From Neobacillus bataviensis LMG 21833 (GTDB lineage Bacteria; Bacillota; Bacilli; Bacillales; Cytobacillaceae), in contig NZ_AJLS01000114.1 of the NCBI RefSeq assembly GCF_000307875.1, forward strand, positions 62,001-126,000: DNA of 64,000 nucleotides, written 5' to 3'. Shown piece by piece: positions 1-8,434 of this stretch. Made by a program: the position numbers and the translations under genes. Positions within the stretch are counted from its first letter, which is position 1, and each line of letters begins with the position of its first letter. The notes below the pieces were generated by a model. The model saw only the letters and a program-made list of their open reading frames with translations. It did no database searches and had not been told where the DNA came from.

Positions 1-225
1 TTTCCTGGGAAAAATCAAATGGTAGAAGGATTTTCCTTGTTTTTAATCAAATGTTTAATGGAAAGGGAAATAAAGATGTTCTTGTCGAAGAGTGAAGAAT
101 TAGCCAAGAGGAGCTGCTATTCGCCATGATTTTCGAATGAAAGGAACAAATTCAATCCTTTTTTCGACATCATTTTCTTGTGCTTAATGAGATGATCCCT
201 TTATTCGTAAGCATAGCTAACGTTT

Positions 226-296
226 TAATCAAACATTTGATTAGTTTATTTTTTATTAACCAATCGTTTGATTGAAAATGTGAATAACATTAGTAT
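226..296 (+). promoter_or_regulatory. Orphan promoter overlapped by operator-like palindromes
   Basis: TAATCAAA and TTTGATTA (226-243) form an 8-bp inverted repeat around CA, and CAATC/GATTG (261-274) forms a second one. The second overlaps a sigma-A-like promoter with TTGATT at 268-273, a 17-bp spacer and TAGTAT at 291-296. Close palindromes over a promoter are typical of TetR-family control. No convincing + strand gene follows before lytS, so the original gene may be lost, or the site may serve a divergent gene left of the window. Confidence 0.4.
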
Positions 297-518
297 AACG
301 GGCTTTTTTTACTAAAACAGCTGAGAAATTTGTTGGAAAATGGCTGTAATAAAAATCAAGAGTTTAGAAGAAGGATGTGCGGCGGAGATTTGGCCAACTG
401 TGACGTAGTCTGCACATAGTTTGATTGATATTTTCATGAATTTCTTGTTCTGTAAATAAGTGAGTCCTAGCTTAATAATGATAATAAAAGACTTTTCAAT
501 GGTAAGAAAATGTCTTTT

Positions 519-735
519 GTCTTTAAAAAGGGCTCTTAAAGACATTTCCGGCGAAAGGAACATGCATTTTGTCTTTAATAAGGGGTCTTAAAGACATTTC
601 CAGCGAAAGGAACATGCATTTTGTCTTTAATAAGGGGTCTTAAAGACACTTCCAGCGAAAGGAATATGCATTTTGTCTTTAATAAGGGGTCTTAAAGACA
701 TTTCTAGCGAAAGGAACATATATTTTGTCTTTAAT
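519..735. repeat. Tandem 52-bp palindromic repeat, family 1 (4 units)
   Basis: GTCTTT recurs at 519, 571, 623, 675 and 727, an exact period of 52 bases. Each unit is a 25-base hairpin (GTCTTTAA, about 9-base loop, TTAAAGAC) followed by a conserved 27-base linker containing CAGCGAAAGGAACATGCATTTT. Linkers are nearly identical between units, unlike CRISPR spacers. The array lies in a gene-free region; short open frames crossing it have no ribosome site and are by-products of the repeat. Confidence 0.9.
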
Positions 736-795
736 TCTTATTCCAACAGCCTTTTCGTCTTTTCCTCCAACTGTGTCGTAAAAAGTTCTAGAATT

Positions 796-950
796 ATTCT
801 ACTTGGAGGTTACCTTAGATTTTGGGTCCAAACGTTGATGTTGAAGGGTTCTAATGGAAAAAACTACGTGAATTTGGATAAAAATGTCCAATAAAAGCCT
901 TCTACATAGTAGTTTCCTGGATATTAATTAGGAATTTTCAGATCTTAAGT
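796..950. repeat. Degenerate 52-bp-type unit and conserved border block
   Basis: Positions 796-850 resemble the family-3 unit seen at 10693 (TTCTACTT, GTT and GATTTTG in the same order). Positions about 905-947 (CATAGT, TTTCCT, TTAATTAGG, TTTTCAGATCTT) resemble 10598-10643. A CCTCCAA motif occurs at about 765-780, 965-980, 1230-1245 and 10605-10615, at the edges of the arrays. The stretch therefore looks like worn repeat material rather than a gene. Confidence 0.5.
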
Positions 951-1006
951 GATCTCTATTACACAGTTTCCTCCAAGTGTGAAAAACTCGCCTTTGATGA
1001 CTTGAT

Positions 1007-1202
1007 GAAGACCATTTTGCTCAGGATTTTTGGAGCTTTATCCTTCATCGGCTTGATGAAGACCATTTTGCTGGCATTCACAAAGTGTTTTGGTCTTCAC
1101 AAGTATAATGAAGACCATTTTGTCGACGTTCGCTGAGTATTTTGGTCTTCATAAGCATGATGAAGACCATTTTACCGGTATTCGCTGAGTGTCTTGGTCT
1201 TC
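1007..1202. repeat. Tandem 52-bp palindromic repeat, family 2, first array
   Basis: GAAGACCA starts at 1007, 1058, 1110 and 1162, and TGGTCTTC at 1091, 1143 and 1195, so the period is 51-52. Each short hairpin is GGTCTTC, an 11-base loop, then GAAGACC (25 bases); the linker is 27 bases and contains ATTTTG and TTCGCTGAGT. The first unit is degenerate on its right side. The same family recurs at 10430-10574. Stem sequence is unrelated to family 1 but the 25+27 layout is the same. Confidence 0.9.
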
Positions 1203-1270
1203 ATCGGTATGATTGAACGTTACTTCGCAATATCCTCCAACTATGTAGATAGTAAGCGGGATATACAGAG

Positions 1271-1606
1271 TCATTTATGAATAACAACATGAGTGCCAAT
1301 TGAAACTCTAGATGATAAATCTAGAACATCATGGTTAAACATTCTAATACATCCATGTGAGACATTCTTACCGATGGAAGCAGGGTTATTGGTTCCGTGG
1401 ATTCCGTAATGCGGTTTAGACAAGCCCATCCATAGCACTCCAAAAGGGCCGCCTGGATTACGTTGTTTATTGATGATTGTGTAAGTCCCAGGAGGTGAGG
1501 GGGTCAATATTTTTCCAACAGCAATAGGATAAGTTTTTATAAGCCTATTTCCATCAAACAGTTTTAATTGATGCTTCGCTGTTGATACGTTAATCCATTT
1601 CGCCAT
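1271..1606 (-). CDS. Small L,D-transpeptidase (YkuD domain)
   Basis: A 111-residue YkuD/ErfK-type L,D-transpeptidase, an enzyme family that makes 3-3 cross-links or attaches proteins to peptidoglycan. The catalytic signature is seen near the C-terminus: HGT followed by SHGCIRM, with the nucleophilic Cys in SHGC. The protein is almost only catalytic domain, with no LysM domain and no obvious signal peptide, unlike the larger B. subtilis YkuD. I start it at the ATG giving MAKWINV, preceded by GGGAG; the frame extends 26 codons further upstream without a good ribosome site. It stands alone, divergent from lytS. The family call is firm; how it reaches the wall without a signal is unclear. Confidence 0.85.
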   Translation of the reverse strand: MAKWINVSTAKHQLKLFDGNRLIKTYPIAVGKILTPSPPGTYTIINKQRNPGGPFGVLWMGLSKPHYGIHGTNNPASIGKNVSHGCIRMFNHDVLDLSSRVSIGTHVVIHK

Positions 1607-1740
1607 GAAAAACAACTCCCATTTTTTTGAATAGTGTATGAAATAAAATGGGTATTTGTGATAACCAGTGATCAAATGGCTCATCTGTTTGGTATCTTTC
1701 TAGTAATTATCAAACTCTTTCGAAAAGGCCTGTTATTCCT

Positions 1741-1746
1741 TATAAT
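1741..1746 (+). promoter_or_regulatory. Likely -10 box for lytST
   Basis: A perfect TATAAT lies 76 bases before the lytS start. The matching -35 position (TTTCGA, 17 bases upstream) is poor, which suggests that an activator is needed or that another -35 is used. Confidence 0.4.
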
Positions 1747-1821
1747 AAGAGGGTGCACAAATTCTTGAGCAGATCCTCATGAACGTGTTTGAGTGTTATA
1801 CACAGTAAAGGAGGGGAGAAA

Positions 1822-3606
1822 ATGTTCAATTTAGCCCCATTAATGCTCGAAAAGGTGGGAATTATCGTCATTGTGGCATTTTTGCTATCAAAAATGAGGA
1901 CTTTTCGCCAAGTTATTCAAACCGAGCATAGTACAAAAGAAAAAATCATGCTCATCTTATTGTTTGGGGCATTCGGAATTATTAGTAATTATACAGGAAT
2001 CGAAGTGCATCATCATACTGTTGGGAGACCTGATTGGCTTACTGAAATGAACCAGGAGAGTGCACTAGCAAATACAAGAGTAATGGGGATTGTGATTGGC
2101 GGTTTACTAGGGGGACCCACGGTTGGCATCGGTGCCGGGCTGATTGCAGGAATACACCGTTATACCCTTGGAGGGTTCACCGCTTTTTCTTGTGCCCTTT
2201 CTACGATTCTAGCTGGAATGGCAGCGGGATACTTTGGAAAAAGGCGAAAACAAAATGGGAAACAAATCTCGTCAGCTTTTGCTGTTATTATCGGAATGGC
2301 CTTAGAAGCTGTTCAGATGCTAATTATTCTTGTTGCAGCAAAACCGTTTCACGATGCCTGGGAACTCGTTCAGCTCATTGGTCTTCCTATGATATTCGGC
2401 AACGGTTTAGGTACCATGCTGTTTATGTTCATTATTCAAACCATTAAACGTGATGAGGTACGTGCTCGTGCCAATCAAACGAACCAGGCTTTTCTTATTG
2501 CCGATCAAACCCTGCCTTTCTTTCGCCAAGGGCTAAACTTTCAATCATGCAAGGAAATTTCGGGAATTATACTGGGGCTGACCGATGCCGATGCAGTGGC
2601 GATTACTGATGACCATCAAGTCCTAGCGCATGTCGGTACCGGGGCAGATCACCACATCCCAAAGAGTAAGCCTGAGACGGGCCTGACGAGAAAGGTGCTT
2701 GAAAACGGTTTGATTGCTATTGCAAGATCGAAGGAGGAAATTTCCTGCTTTCATCATCAATGTTCGTTAGAAGCAGCCATTGTGCTGCCATTAAAGGTAA
2801 AAAACAAAATATTTGGTACGTTAAAAATGTACTATACGGAGCCGGAAAAACTGGATAAGGTGCAGCGGGAATTAGCTGAAGGTCTGGCGAATCTTTTTTC
2901 AACACAGCTGGAGCTGGTGGCAGCGGAAAGACAAACGAAGCTATTGAAGGATGCAGAAATTAAGGCCTTACAAGCGCAAATTCATCCACACTTTTTATTT
3001 AATAGTATTAACACCATTTCAGCACTCTGCCGGACAGATGCAGATAAAGCTCGTAAATTACTATTGGAGCTAAGCTCTTTTTTTCGCGGCAATCTCCAAG
3101 GGGCTAGACAGATGCTAATTCCTCTGGAAAAGGAACTAGCAAATGTTAAAGCGTATCTATCATTAGAACAGACTCGTTTTCCGAACAAATACAAGATTGT
3201 TTTTCAAATAGAGCCGGATCTAGGTAAGGTACTAATTCCTCCATTTACCTTGCAGCCATTAGTTGAAAATGCCATTCATTATGGCTTCCCGCGAAGTAAA
3301 TCGGAAGGGAGAATTGAGATAACGATCTTTTCGAAAGACAATCAATTGCAAATTATTGTAGCTGATGATGGAAAAGGAATACCGGAAGATCGGTTAGAAG
3401 TGCTTGGTAAGCAAGTTGTTCATTCAAAAAAAGGAAATGGTACAGCCATATTTAATATTACGGAACGCCTTAAAGGAATTTATAATGGTCAAGCAAGTTT
3501 AAGTTTAAAAAGTAAAGTAGATCTAGGAACAACGATTATTATTTCCCTTCCATTTGACAGCAAAGGAGGTTTGAATCAACATGTTGAAAGCATATATAGT
3601 GGATGA
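1822..3606 (+). CDS. lytS: Sensor histidine kinase LytS
   Basis: Membrane sensor kinase of the LytS/YehU group, 594 residues, the usual length for Bacillus LytS. Residues 1-190 form the multi-helix 5TMR-LYT module, about 220-360 a GAF-like domain, then the His_kinase region with the phospho-acceptor in QIHPHFLFN near residue 385, and a C-terminal ATPase domain with the N box PLVENAIHYG near 478 and DDGKGI. In B. subtilis and E. coli such kinases respond to extracellular pyruvate. An in-frame TTG lies 33 bases upstream, but AAAGGAGGGG sits directly before the ATG at 1822, which I therefore choose. The end overlaps lytT by 26 bases. The neighbouring transporter supports a pyruvate-sensing role. 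Confidence 0.93.
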   Translation: MFNLAPLMLEKVGIIVIVAFLLSKMRTFRQVIQTEHSTKEKIMLILLFGAFGIISNYTGIEVHHHTVGRPDWLTEMNQESALANTRVMGIVIGGLLGGPTVGIGAGLIAGIHRYTLGGFTAFSCALSTILAGMAAGYFGKRRKQNGKQISSAFAVIIGMALEAVQMLIILVAAKPFHDAWELVQLIGLPMIFGNGLGTMLFMFIIQTIKRDEVRARANQTNQAFLIADQTLPFFRQGLNFQSCKEISGIILGLTDADAVAITDDHQVLAHVGTGADHHIPKSKPETGLTRKVLENGLIAIARSKEEISCFHHQCSLEAAIVLPLKVKNKIFGTLKMYYTEPEKLDKVQRELAEGLANLFSTQLELVAAERQTKLLKDAEIKALQAQIHPHFLFNSINTISALCRTDADKARKLLLELSSFFRGNLQGARQMLIPLEKELANVKAYLSLEQTRFPNKYKIVFQIEPDLGKVLIPPFTLQPLVENAIHYGFPRSKSEGRIEITIFSKDNQLQIIVADDGKGIPEDRLEVLGKQVVHSKKGNGTAIFNITERLKGIYNGQASLSLKSKVDLGTTIIISLPFDSKGGLNQHVESIYSG

Positions 3607-4318
3607 TGAACCCTTAGCGAGAGATGAATTAAAATACCTGCTTATTCGAAGTGAGCAAGTGGAAATCTTAGGAGACAGTGATTGTATAGAGGATGCAATC
3701 ACTGATATAAGGGTGCTAAAGCCCGATCTTGTATTCTTGGATATTGAATTAGCTGAAGATAATGGATTGAGTTTAGCGAAACAATTAGAATCCCTTGAGC
3801 AAACACCGGCCATTGTCTTTGCAACGGCTTATGATGAGTATGCCTTACAGGCATTCGAATTGAATGCAGTCGATTATATTTTAAAACCTTTTGATGAAGA
3901 ACGGATTCAAAAAACGTTGGGGAAAATTAAGAATATGCAAAAGCTTGTGAATAAACATATCCCCATCCAATCTCCTTTGAAACAAAACGGGAATGGGAAA
4001 ATTGCGGTCCTTGTGGATGAACGAATTATTTTACTAACGGTTGCAGATATCCTCTATTTAGAATCGAGTGAAGGTAAGTGCAATATCGTAACCACCGATC
4101 AAGCATATAAAGTAGCAGATGCTTTAATAGTTTTAGAGAAAAAGTTACCAAGTGCAAAATTCTTTCGTGTTCATCGCAGTTTTATAGTGAACTTGGATCA
4201 TATTATTGAAATTGAACCATGGTTTAATTCTACTTATAATTTACTTATGACGGACGGCTCCAAGGTTCCAGTTAGCCGAACCTATGTAAAAGAGTTGAAA
4301 AAGCTTCTAGGTTTTTAA
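3581..4318 (+). CDS. lytT: Response regulator LytT (LytTR DNA-binding)
   Basis: Cytoplasmic response regulator of 245 residues, partner of LytS. The receiver domain covers residues 1-120 with acidic D8/D9 and the phospho-acceptor D54 in LVFLDIE; the LytTR DNA-binding domain is about 140-245 (LESSEGKCNI, FFRVHRSFIVNL, VPVSRTYVKELK). AAAGGAGG lies inside the end of lytS, 11 bases before the ATG, giving a translationally coupled pair. LytTR regulators usually bind direct repeats upstream of membrane transporter or murein-hydrolase genes. The likely target here is the transporter gene that starts 137 bases downstream. Confidence 0.93.
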   Translation: MLKAYIVDDEPLARDELKYLLIRSEQVEILGDSDCIEDAITDIRVLKPDLVFLDIELAEDNGLSLAKQLESLEQTPAIVFATAYDEYALQAFELNAVDYILKPFDEERIQKTLGKIKNMQKLVNKHIPIQSPLKQNGNGKIAVLVDERIILLTVADILYLESSEGKCNIVTTDQAYKVADALIVLEKKLPSAKFFRVHRSFIVNLDHIIEIEPWFNSTYNLLMTDGSKVPVSRTYVKELKKLLGF

Positions 4319-4366
4319 CTATTTTGTATTTCATTTGTTTATTTTTGTAATTCACCCTTCTTTTCG

Positions 4367-4418
4367 TGCATTTTATCCTGAAAAGAGAGAAAATGCATAT
4401 TCATTTTGTAAAATGAAT
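4367..4418. promoter_or_regulatory. Inverted repeats in the lytT-cstA gap
   Basis: TGCATTTT (4367-4374) and AAAATGCA (4390-4397) form one inverted repeat, and ATTCATTTT/AAAATGAAT (4399-4418, 2-base spacer) form a second perfect one. No U-run follows either, so they look more like operator sites for cstA than a terminator of lytT. LytT binding is an inference from position. Confidence 0.45.
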
Positions 4419-4454
4419 GATAATGATACGAAAGTAGAGGGGGAATAAGTAAAA

Positions 4455-6260
4455 ATGAATGCGATTACAATTGTTGTAGGTTCAATTTGTATCCTTTTAA
4501 TAGTTTACCGATTATATGGTACGTTCATGGCAGCAAAAGTTTTGAAGCTTAATGATTCAAAGCCAACTCCTGCTCAAAAATTAGAAGATGGACGAGATTA
4601 TGTCCCAACGAACAAATGGGTAGTATTTGGTCACCATTTTGCGGCAATTGCAGCAGCAGGTCCGTTGGTTGGTCCGATTCTAGCAGCACAATTTGGTTAT
4701 TTACCAGGATTGATATGGCTCCTAGTTGGTGCTGTTATTGGCGGGGCGGTTCACGATATGGTTGTTCTCTTCGCGTCTATGCGTAGAGATGGAAAATCGT
4801 TATCAGAAGTGGCAAAAGAAGAACTTGGTCCTGTGGCAGGATTTTGTACAGGTTTAGCCATGTTATTCATTATCACGATTACCATGGCAGGCTTGTCCTT
4901 GGTTGTTCTTGGTGCACTTGAACGAAACCCTTGGGGAACATTTGCAGTTGGTATCACCATTCCAATTGCAATGGGGGTTGGCTTGTATCATAAGAAAACA
5001 GGAAACTTAAAATTAGCAACGATTGTGGGCTTTGCCTTAATCATGGCGGCAATCATTTTTGGTCCAAACATTCAAGGTACATGGTTAGGTGATCTATTAA
5101 CCCTTGAAAAAAGTACATTAGCACTTATTCTACCAATTTATGCCTTTTTCGCAGCTGCCTTACCAGTCTGGTTATTGTTAGCACCTCGAGATTATTTAAG
5201 TACCTTTATGAAAATAGGTGTATTTGCCGCCTTAATTATTGGGGTATTCATTGTGAATCCAGATGTTCAATTCCCGGCTTTTACAGAATTTCTTAATGGC
5301 GGGGGTCCTGTTATAGCGGGTCCAGTTTGGCCATTTATATCGATTACCATTGCTTGTGGAGCTATTTCAGGCTTCCACGCATTCGTTGGATCTGGAACAA
5401 CACCAAAGATGATTAATCGTTGGAGCGATGTGAAGGGTGTTGCCTTTGGGGCGATGCTTGTTGAATGTTTAGTAGCGATTATGGCATTAATTGCGGCTGT
5501 ATCGTTGCAACCCGGCGATTATTTTGCCATCAATTCATCACCTGAGAAATTTGCAGCACTAGGAATGGAAACGGTTCATCTAGATGAACTTAGTAAAGAG
5601 GTTGGAATGGATCTTGAAGGTAGAACAGGTGGAGCCGTTACATTAGCTGTAGGGATGACGTATATATTCGCTGCTGTTCCACTTTTTGAGAAATTGGCCT
5701 CCTATTTCTATCAATTTGTCATTCTTTTTGAGGCAGTCTTTATCTTAACGGCTATTGACTCAGGAACACGGGTCGCTCGTTATCTTATACAAGATTTCTT
5801 TGGTGACTTCATTAAGCCGTTAAAACGGATGGATTCCATCGGTGCCAATATTGTTGCCAGTGCATTAGCCTGCTTCGTCTGGGGATATCTTCTTTTCTCA
5901 GGTGATATTAGCTCCGTTTGGGCACTATTCGGTGTATCCAACCAACTGATGGCATCGATTGGGTTGATTGTTGGTGCGACAGTCGTACTGAAAATTGCCG
6001 AAAAGCGCTGGTACATGCTGACATGTCTCATTCCGCTTGCCTACCTGTTTGTGACCGTTTTGACAGCAGGATATTGGATGGTCAAAAATGTTTATTTAAA
6101 TGCAGCTAACCCGGGTTACAACGTTTTAAATGGAGTCCTGTCCATCATTATGCTGATACTTGGGATCGTCATCATGATTACTTCCATTATGAAGTGGATT
6201 AAGCTGTGGAAAATTCCGCAGCATATATTAGTAAAAAATTCAGAAAAAGAAGTCGCTTAA
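4455..6260 (+). CDS. cstA: CstA-family carbon starvation / pyruvate transporter
   Basis: Large polytopic membrane protein of 601 residues, matching the CstA/BtsT peptide or pyruvate:H+ symporter family over its full length. Typical CstA landmarks are GHHFAAIAAAGPLVGPILAAQ near residue 56, GGAVHDMVVLFASMRRDGKS near 96, FHAFVGSGTTPKMI near 310 and SGTRVARYLIQDFFGD near 435. It has many hydrophobic segments and no signal peptide. AGAGGGGG precedes the ATG. E. coli BtsS/BtsR, a LytST relative, activates the CstA-family pyruvate importer BtsT, so the lytS-lytT-cstA order suggests the same wiring. Substrate choice between pyruvate and peptides cannot be read from sequence. Confidence 0.92.
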   Translation: MNAITIVVGSICILLIVYRLYGTFMAAKVLKLNDSKPTPAQKLEDGRDYVPTNKWVVFGHHFAAIAAAGPLVGPILAAQFGYLPGLIWLLVGAVIGGAVHDMVVLFASMRRDGKSLSEVAKEELGPVAGFCTGLAMLFIITITMAGLSLVVLGALERNPWGTFAVGITIPIAMGVGLYHKKTGNLKLATIVGFALIMAAIIFGPNIQGTWLGDLLTLEKSTLALILPIYAFFAAALPVWLLLAPRDYLSTFMKIGVFAALIIGVFIVNPDVQFPAFTEFLNGGGPVIAGPVWPFISITIACGAISGFHAFVGSGTTPKMINRWSDVKGVAFGAMLVECLVAIMALIAAVSLQPGDYFAINSSPEKFAALGMETVHLDELSKEVGMDLEGRTGGAVTLAVGMTYIFAAVPLFEKLASYFYQFVILFEAVFILTAIDSGTRVARYLIQDFFGDFIKPLKRMDSIGANIVASALACFVWGYLLFSGDISSVWALFGVSNQLMASIGLIVGATVVLKIAEKRWYMLTCLIPLAYLFVTVLTAGYWMVKNVYLNAANPGYNVLNGVLSIIMLILGIVIMITSIMKWIKLWKIPQHILVKNSEKEVA

Positions 6261-6264
6261 AAAT

Positions 6265-6301
6265 AGCAGCACTCATTCACTGGAATGGGTGCTGTTTTTT
6301 T
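6265..6301 (+). terminator. Terminator of cstA
   Basis: AGCAGCACTCATTC pairs with GAATGGGTGCTG around ACTG and is followed by seven T. Confidence 0.85.
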
Positions 6302-6396
6302 AAAGAGCACCAAATAGAATCATGATGATATAATTAACCCAAGTTTGTTTATAGTATTCTTATTAACTTTAGACAGTCGAGGAGGAAGAATAGATT

Positions 6397-7587
6397 ATGG
6401 TTTCAGAAAAGTACAAAAGTATGTTAGCAGGGAAATCGGTCATTAGAGAGCTGTCTGAGTTTGCCGCGGAACGCGGGAAAGAAATCGACTATGAGAACGT
6501 TTTTGATTACAGTTTAGGAAATCCATCCGTTCCTGTTCCAAAGGAATTTACTCAGACCATGATGAATCTACTGTCTAGTAAAAGTCCAGCAGAGCTTCAC
6601 GGGTACAGTCCTAGTTTAGGCATACCTTCCGTCAGGAAAAAAATCGCTCAATCATTGAACCGCCGGTTTGATATGAATTATACTGAAAACCACATTTTTA
6701 TGACGACAGGCGCTGCCGGTGCTATCGCTCATGCTGTACGCAGCGTAACGGAACCAGGAGATGAAGTGCTGACATTTGCTCCATTTTTCCCTGAATACCA
6801 TCCATATATTGATTTAACAGGGGCCGTACTGAAAGTGGTACCCCCCAATACAGAAGATTTTCAGATTAACTTTACTTTATTTGAAGAAATGCTTTCGGAA
6901 AAGGTGGCTGCCGTATTAATTAACTCTCCTAACAATCCATCTGGGGTTGTTTATTCTGCGGTGACCATTCAAAAACTCGCCGATCTTCTTCACAAAAAGG
7001 AAAAAGAATACGGGCACGAAATTTTTATTATCTCAGACGAACCATACAGAGAGATTTTATTTGAAGGGGCAGATCCAATTTATGTGTCTAATTATTATGA
7101 CAACACACTGTCCTGTTACTCCTATTCTAAATCTCTATCACTGCCGGGAGAACGGATTGGCTATATTGCAGTAAATCCCGCGTGCGTAGATTCCGACTTG
7201 ATTGTCAGCATGTGCGGACAGATTTCTAGAGGCATCGGACACAACTGCCCGCCATCCCTGATTCAGCTTGCTGTAGCGGAAGTGGTCGATCTAACGGCCG
7301 ATATGTCTGTCTATGAAGCCAATATGAACTTACTTTACGATAAATTAATCGAACTGGGATTTACCTGCAAAAAACCGGATGGAACCTTTTACATTTTTCC
7401 GAAGGCTCTGGAGGAAGATGCCAATCTCTTTTGCAAGAAGGCCTTAAAATATGATTTGATTCTGGTTCCAGGTGACTCTTTCGGATGTCCGGGGTATTTC
7501 CGAATGGCTTATTGTATCGATACAGAAAAAGTGAAACGCTCCCTGCCGGCATTGGAAAAGTTCGTAATGACCGAGTACGGAAAATAG
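6397..7587 (+). CDS. PLP-dependent aminotransferase, class I/II
   Basis: Fold-type I aminotransferase of 396 residues, full family length. The PLP lysine is K245 in the motif SYSKSLSLPGERIG, and NSPNNPSG, the substrate/cofactor loop typical of aspartate/aromatic-type aminotransferases, lies upstream. A Gly/Ala turn (TTGAAGAIAH) at about 108-117 would bind the phosphate. GAGGAGG is well placed before the ATG. It has its own terminator and no biosynthetic neighbours, so the amino donor is unknown. Family is firm, specificity open. Confidence 0.9.
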   Translation: MVSEKYKSMLAGKSVIRELSEFAAERGKEIDYENVFDYSLGNPSVPVPKEFTQTMMNLLSSKSPAELHGYSPSLGIPSVRKKIAQSLNRRFDMNYTENHIFMTTGAAGAIAHAVRSVTEPGDEVLTFAPFFPEYHPYIDLTGAVLKVVPPNTEDFQINFTLFEEMLSEKVAAVLINSPNNPSGVVYSAVTIQKLADLLHKKEKEYGHEIFIISDEPYREILFEGADPIYVSNYYDNTLSCYSYSKSLSLPGERIGYIAVNPACVDSDLIVSMCGQISRGIGHNCPPSLIQLAVAEVVDLTADMSVYEANMNLLYDKLIELGFTCKKPDGTFYIFPKALEEDANLFCKKALKYDLILVPGDSFGCPGYFRMAYCIDTEKVKRSLPALEKFVMTEYGK

Positions 7588-7595
7588 TGAACAAT

Positions 7596-7636
7596 AAAAA
7601 TGCTCCAGCCTGTAATCTGAAGACTGAAGCATTTTT
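7596..7636 (+). terminator. Terminator after the aminotransferase gene
   Basis: AAAAATGCT and AGCATTTTT close a stem with a few mismatches over a short loop; runs of A and T on both sides make it usable in both directions. Confidence 0.75.
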
Positions 7637-7670
7637 ACCGATCTAATCATAGAAAGTGAGTACAGACATT

Positions 7671-8339
7671 ATGGTAATTAATAAAGTTCATGAATTGAAA
7701 AATTTTTCAATAGGATTACCCCAAAAAATGAAGGTTGGGAATGACCAAGAAATAGAAACGGGAATATGTAAACAAACAGTTGAAGAAGCTTTCTTAACAA
7801 AAGATGGATTCCGGGGAGATGGTGTGGCGGACATACGGTATCATGGAGGGCCCGATCGTGCAGTATGTGTCTATCCGTATGAACATTATTTGCATTGGGA
7901 GAAAGAATTCAAGAACCCTTTACCATCTTCCACTTTTGGAGAAAATGTAACCGTAGCAAATATGCTGGAAAAGGATATTTATATTGGTGACATTTTCCAC
8001 CTCGGTAATGCTGTTATACAAGTAAGTCAAGGCCGAATACCATGCAGCACGATTACAAAGAGAACGAATAATCCTTCTCTTTTAAAAAGAATGGTACAAA
8101 CCGGTTTCACAGGTTATTTGTGTCGTGTATTAGAAGAAGGTATTGTTCGAAAAGATTCAAAAATAACATTATTAGAACCACATCCAAAACAGGTATCCAT
8201 TCTTTACGGAAATGAGATTTACTTTCATAAGCAAAAGGATGCAGAAGGCATAAAAAGAGTACTGGATGTTCAAGAATTGGCTGACGAATGGAAAGAGCTG
8301 CTGGCCGATCGATTAAATAAGCTTACGCCACTTGCCTAA
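7671..8339 (+). CDS. MOSC domain protein (YiiM-like)
   Basis: MOSC-domain protein of 222 residues, related to YiiM and to the C-terminal domain of molybdenum-cofactor sulfurases. Members handle sulfur on a conserved Cys or bind Moco to reduce N-hydroxylated compounds. Visible are DGVADIRYHGGPDRAVCVYP, STFGENVTV and the conserved Cys in QGRIPCSTI at about residue 125. I chose the ATG at 7671, which has AAAGTGAG about ten bases upstream; a GTG five codons earlier has no ribosome site. It is unlinked to molybdopterin genes here. Confidence 0.85.
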   Translation: MVINKVHELKNFSIGLPQKMKVGNDQEIETGICKQTVEEAFLTKDGFRGDGVADIRYHGGPDRAVCVYPYEHYLHWEKEFKNPLPSSTFGENVTVANMLEKDIYIGDIFHLGNAVIQVSQGRIPCSTITKRTNNPSLLKRMVQTGFTGYLCRVLEEGIVRKDSKITLLEPHPKQVSILYGNEIYFHKQKDAEGIKRVLDVQELADEWKELLADRLNKLTPLA

Positions 8340-8356
8340 AATCAGGAGTGTTGAGA

Positions 8357-8434
8357 TTGTATTTTGAATTGGATATAGTTAATCTTAATGTGCAGGACTT
8401 CACAACGAAGATTAGAGGGTGGAAAATTGTATAA
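8357..8434 (+). pseudogene. Short VOC/glyoxalase-like reading frame, probable remnant
   Basis: A TTG-initiated frame of 25 codons with a good AGGAG site runs into the next gene and stops inside its first codons. Its start reads YFELDIVNLNVQDF, like the first strand of vicinal-oxygen-chelate (glyoxalase) proteins, and no further part of that fold is present. It may be the head of a deleted VOC gene or a short leader translationally coupled to the HAD gene. Too short to be sure. Confidence 0.3.

Noticed and set aside
519..735. CRISPR array
   Set aside because: The regular 52-base spacing looks similar, but the linkers between hairpins are nearly identical and no cas genes are in the window.
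312..894. Open frames at 312-563 (minus) and 673-894 (plus)
   Set aside because: Both cross the family-1 repeat array, have no ribosome site and give repetitive low-quality translations.
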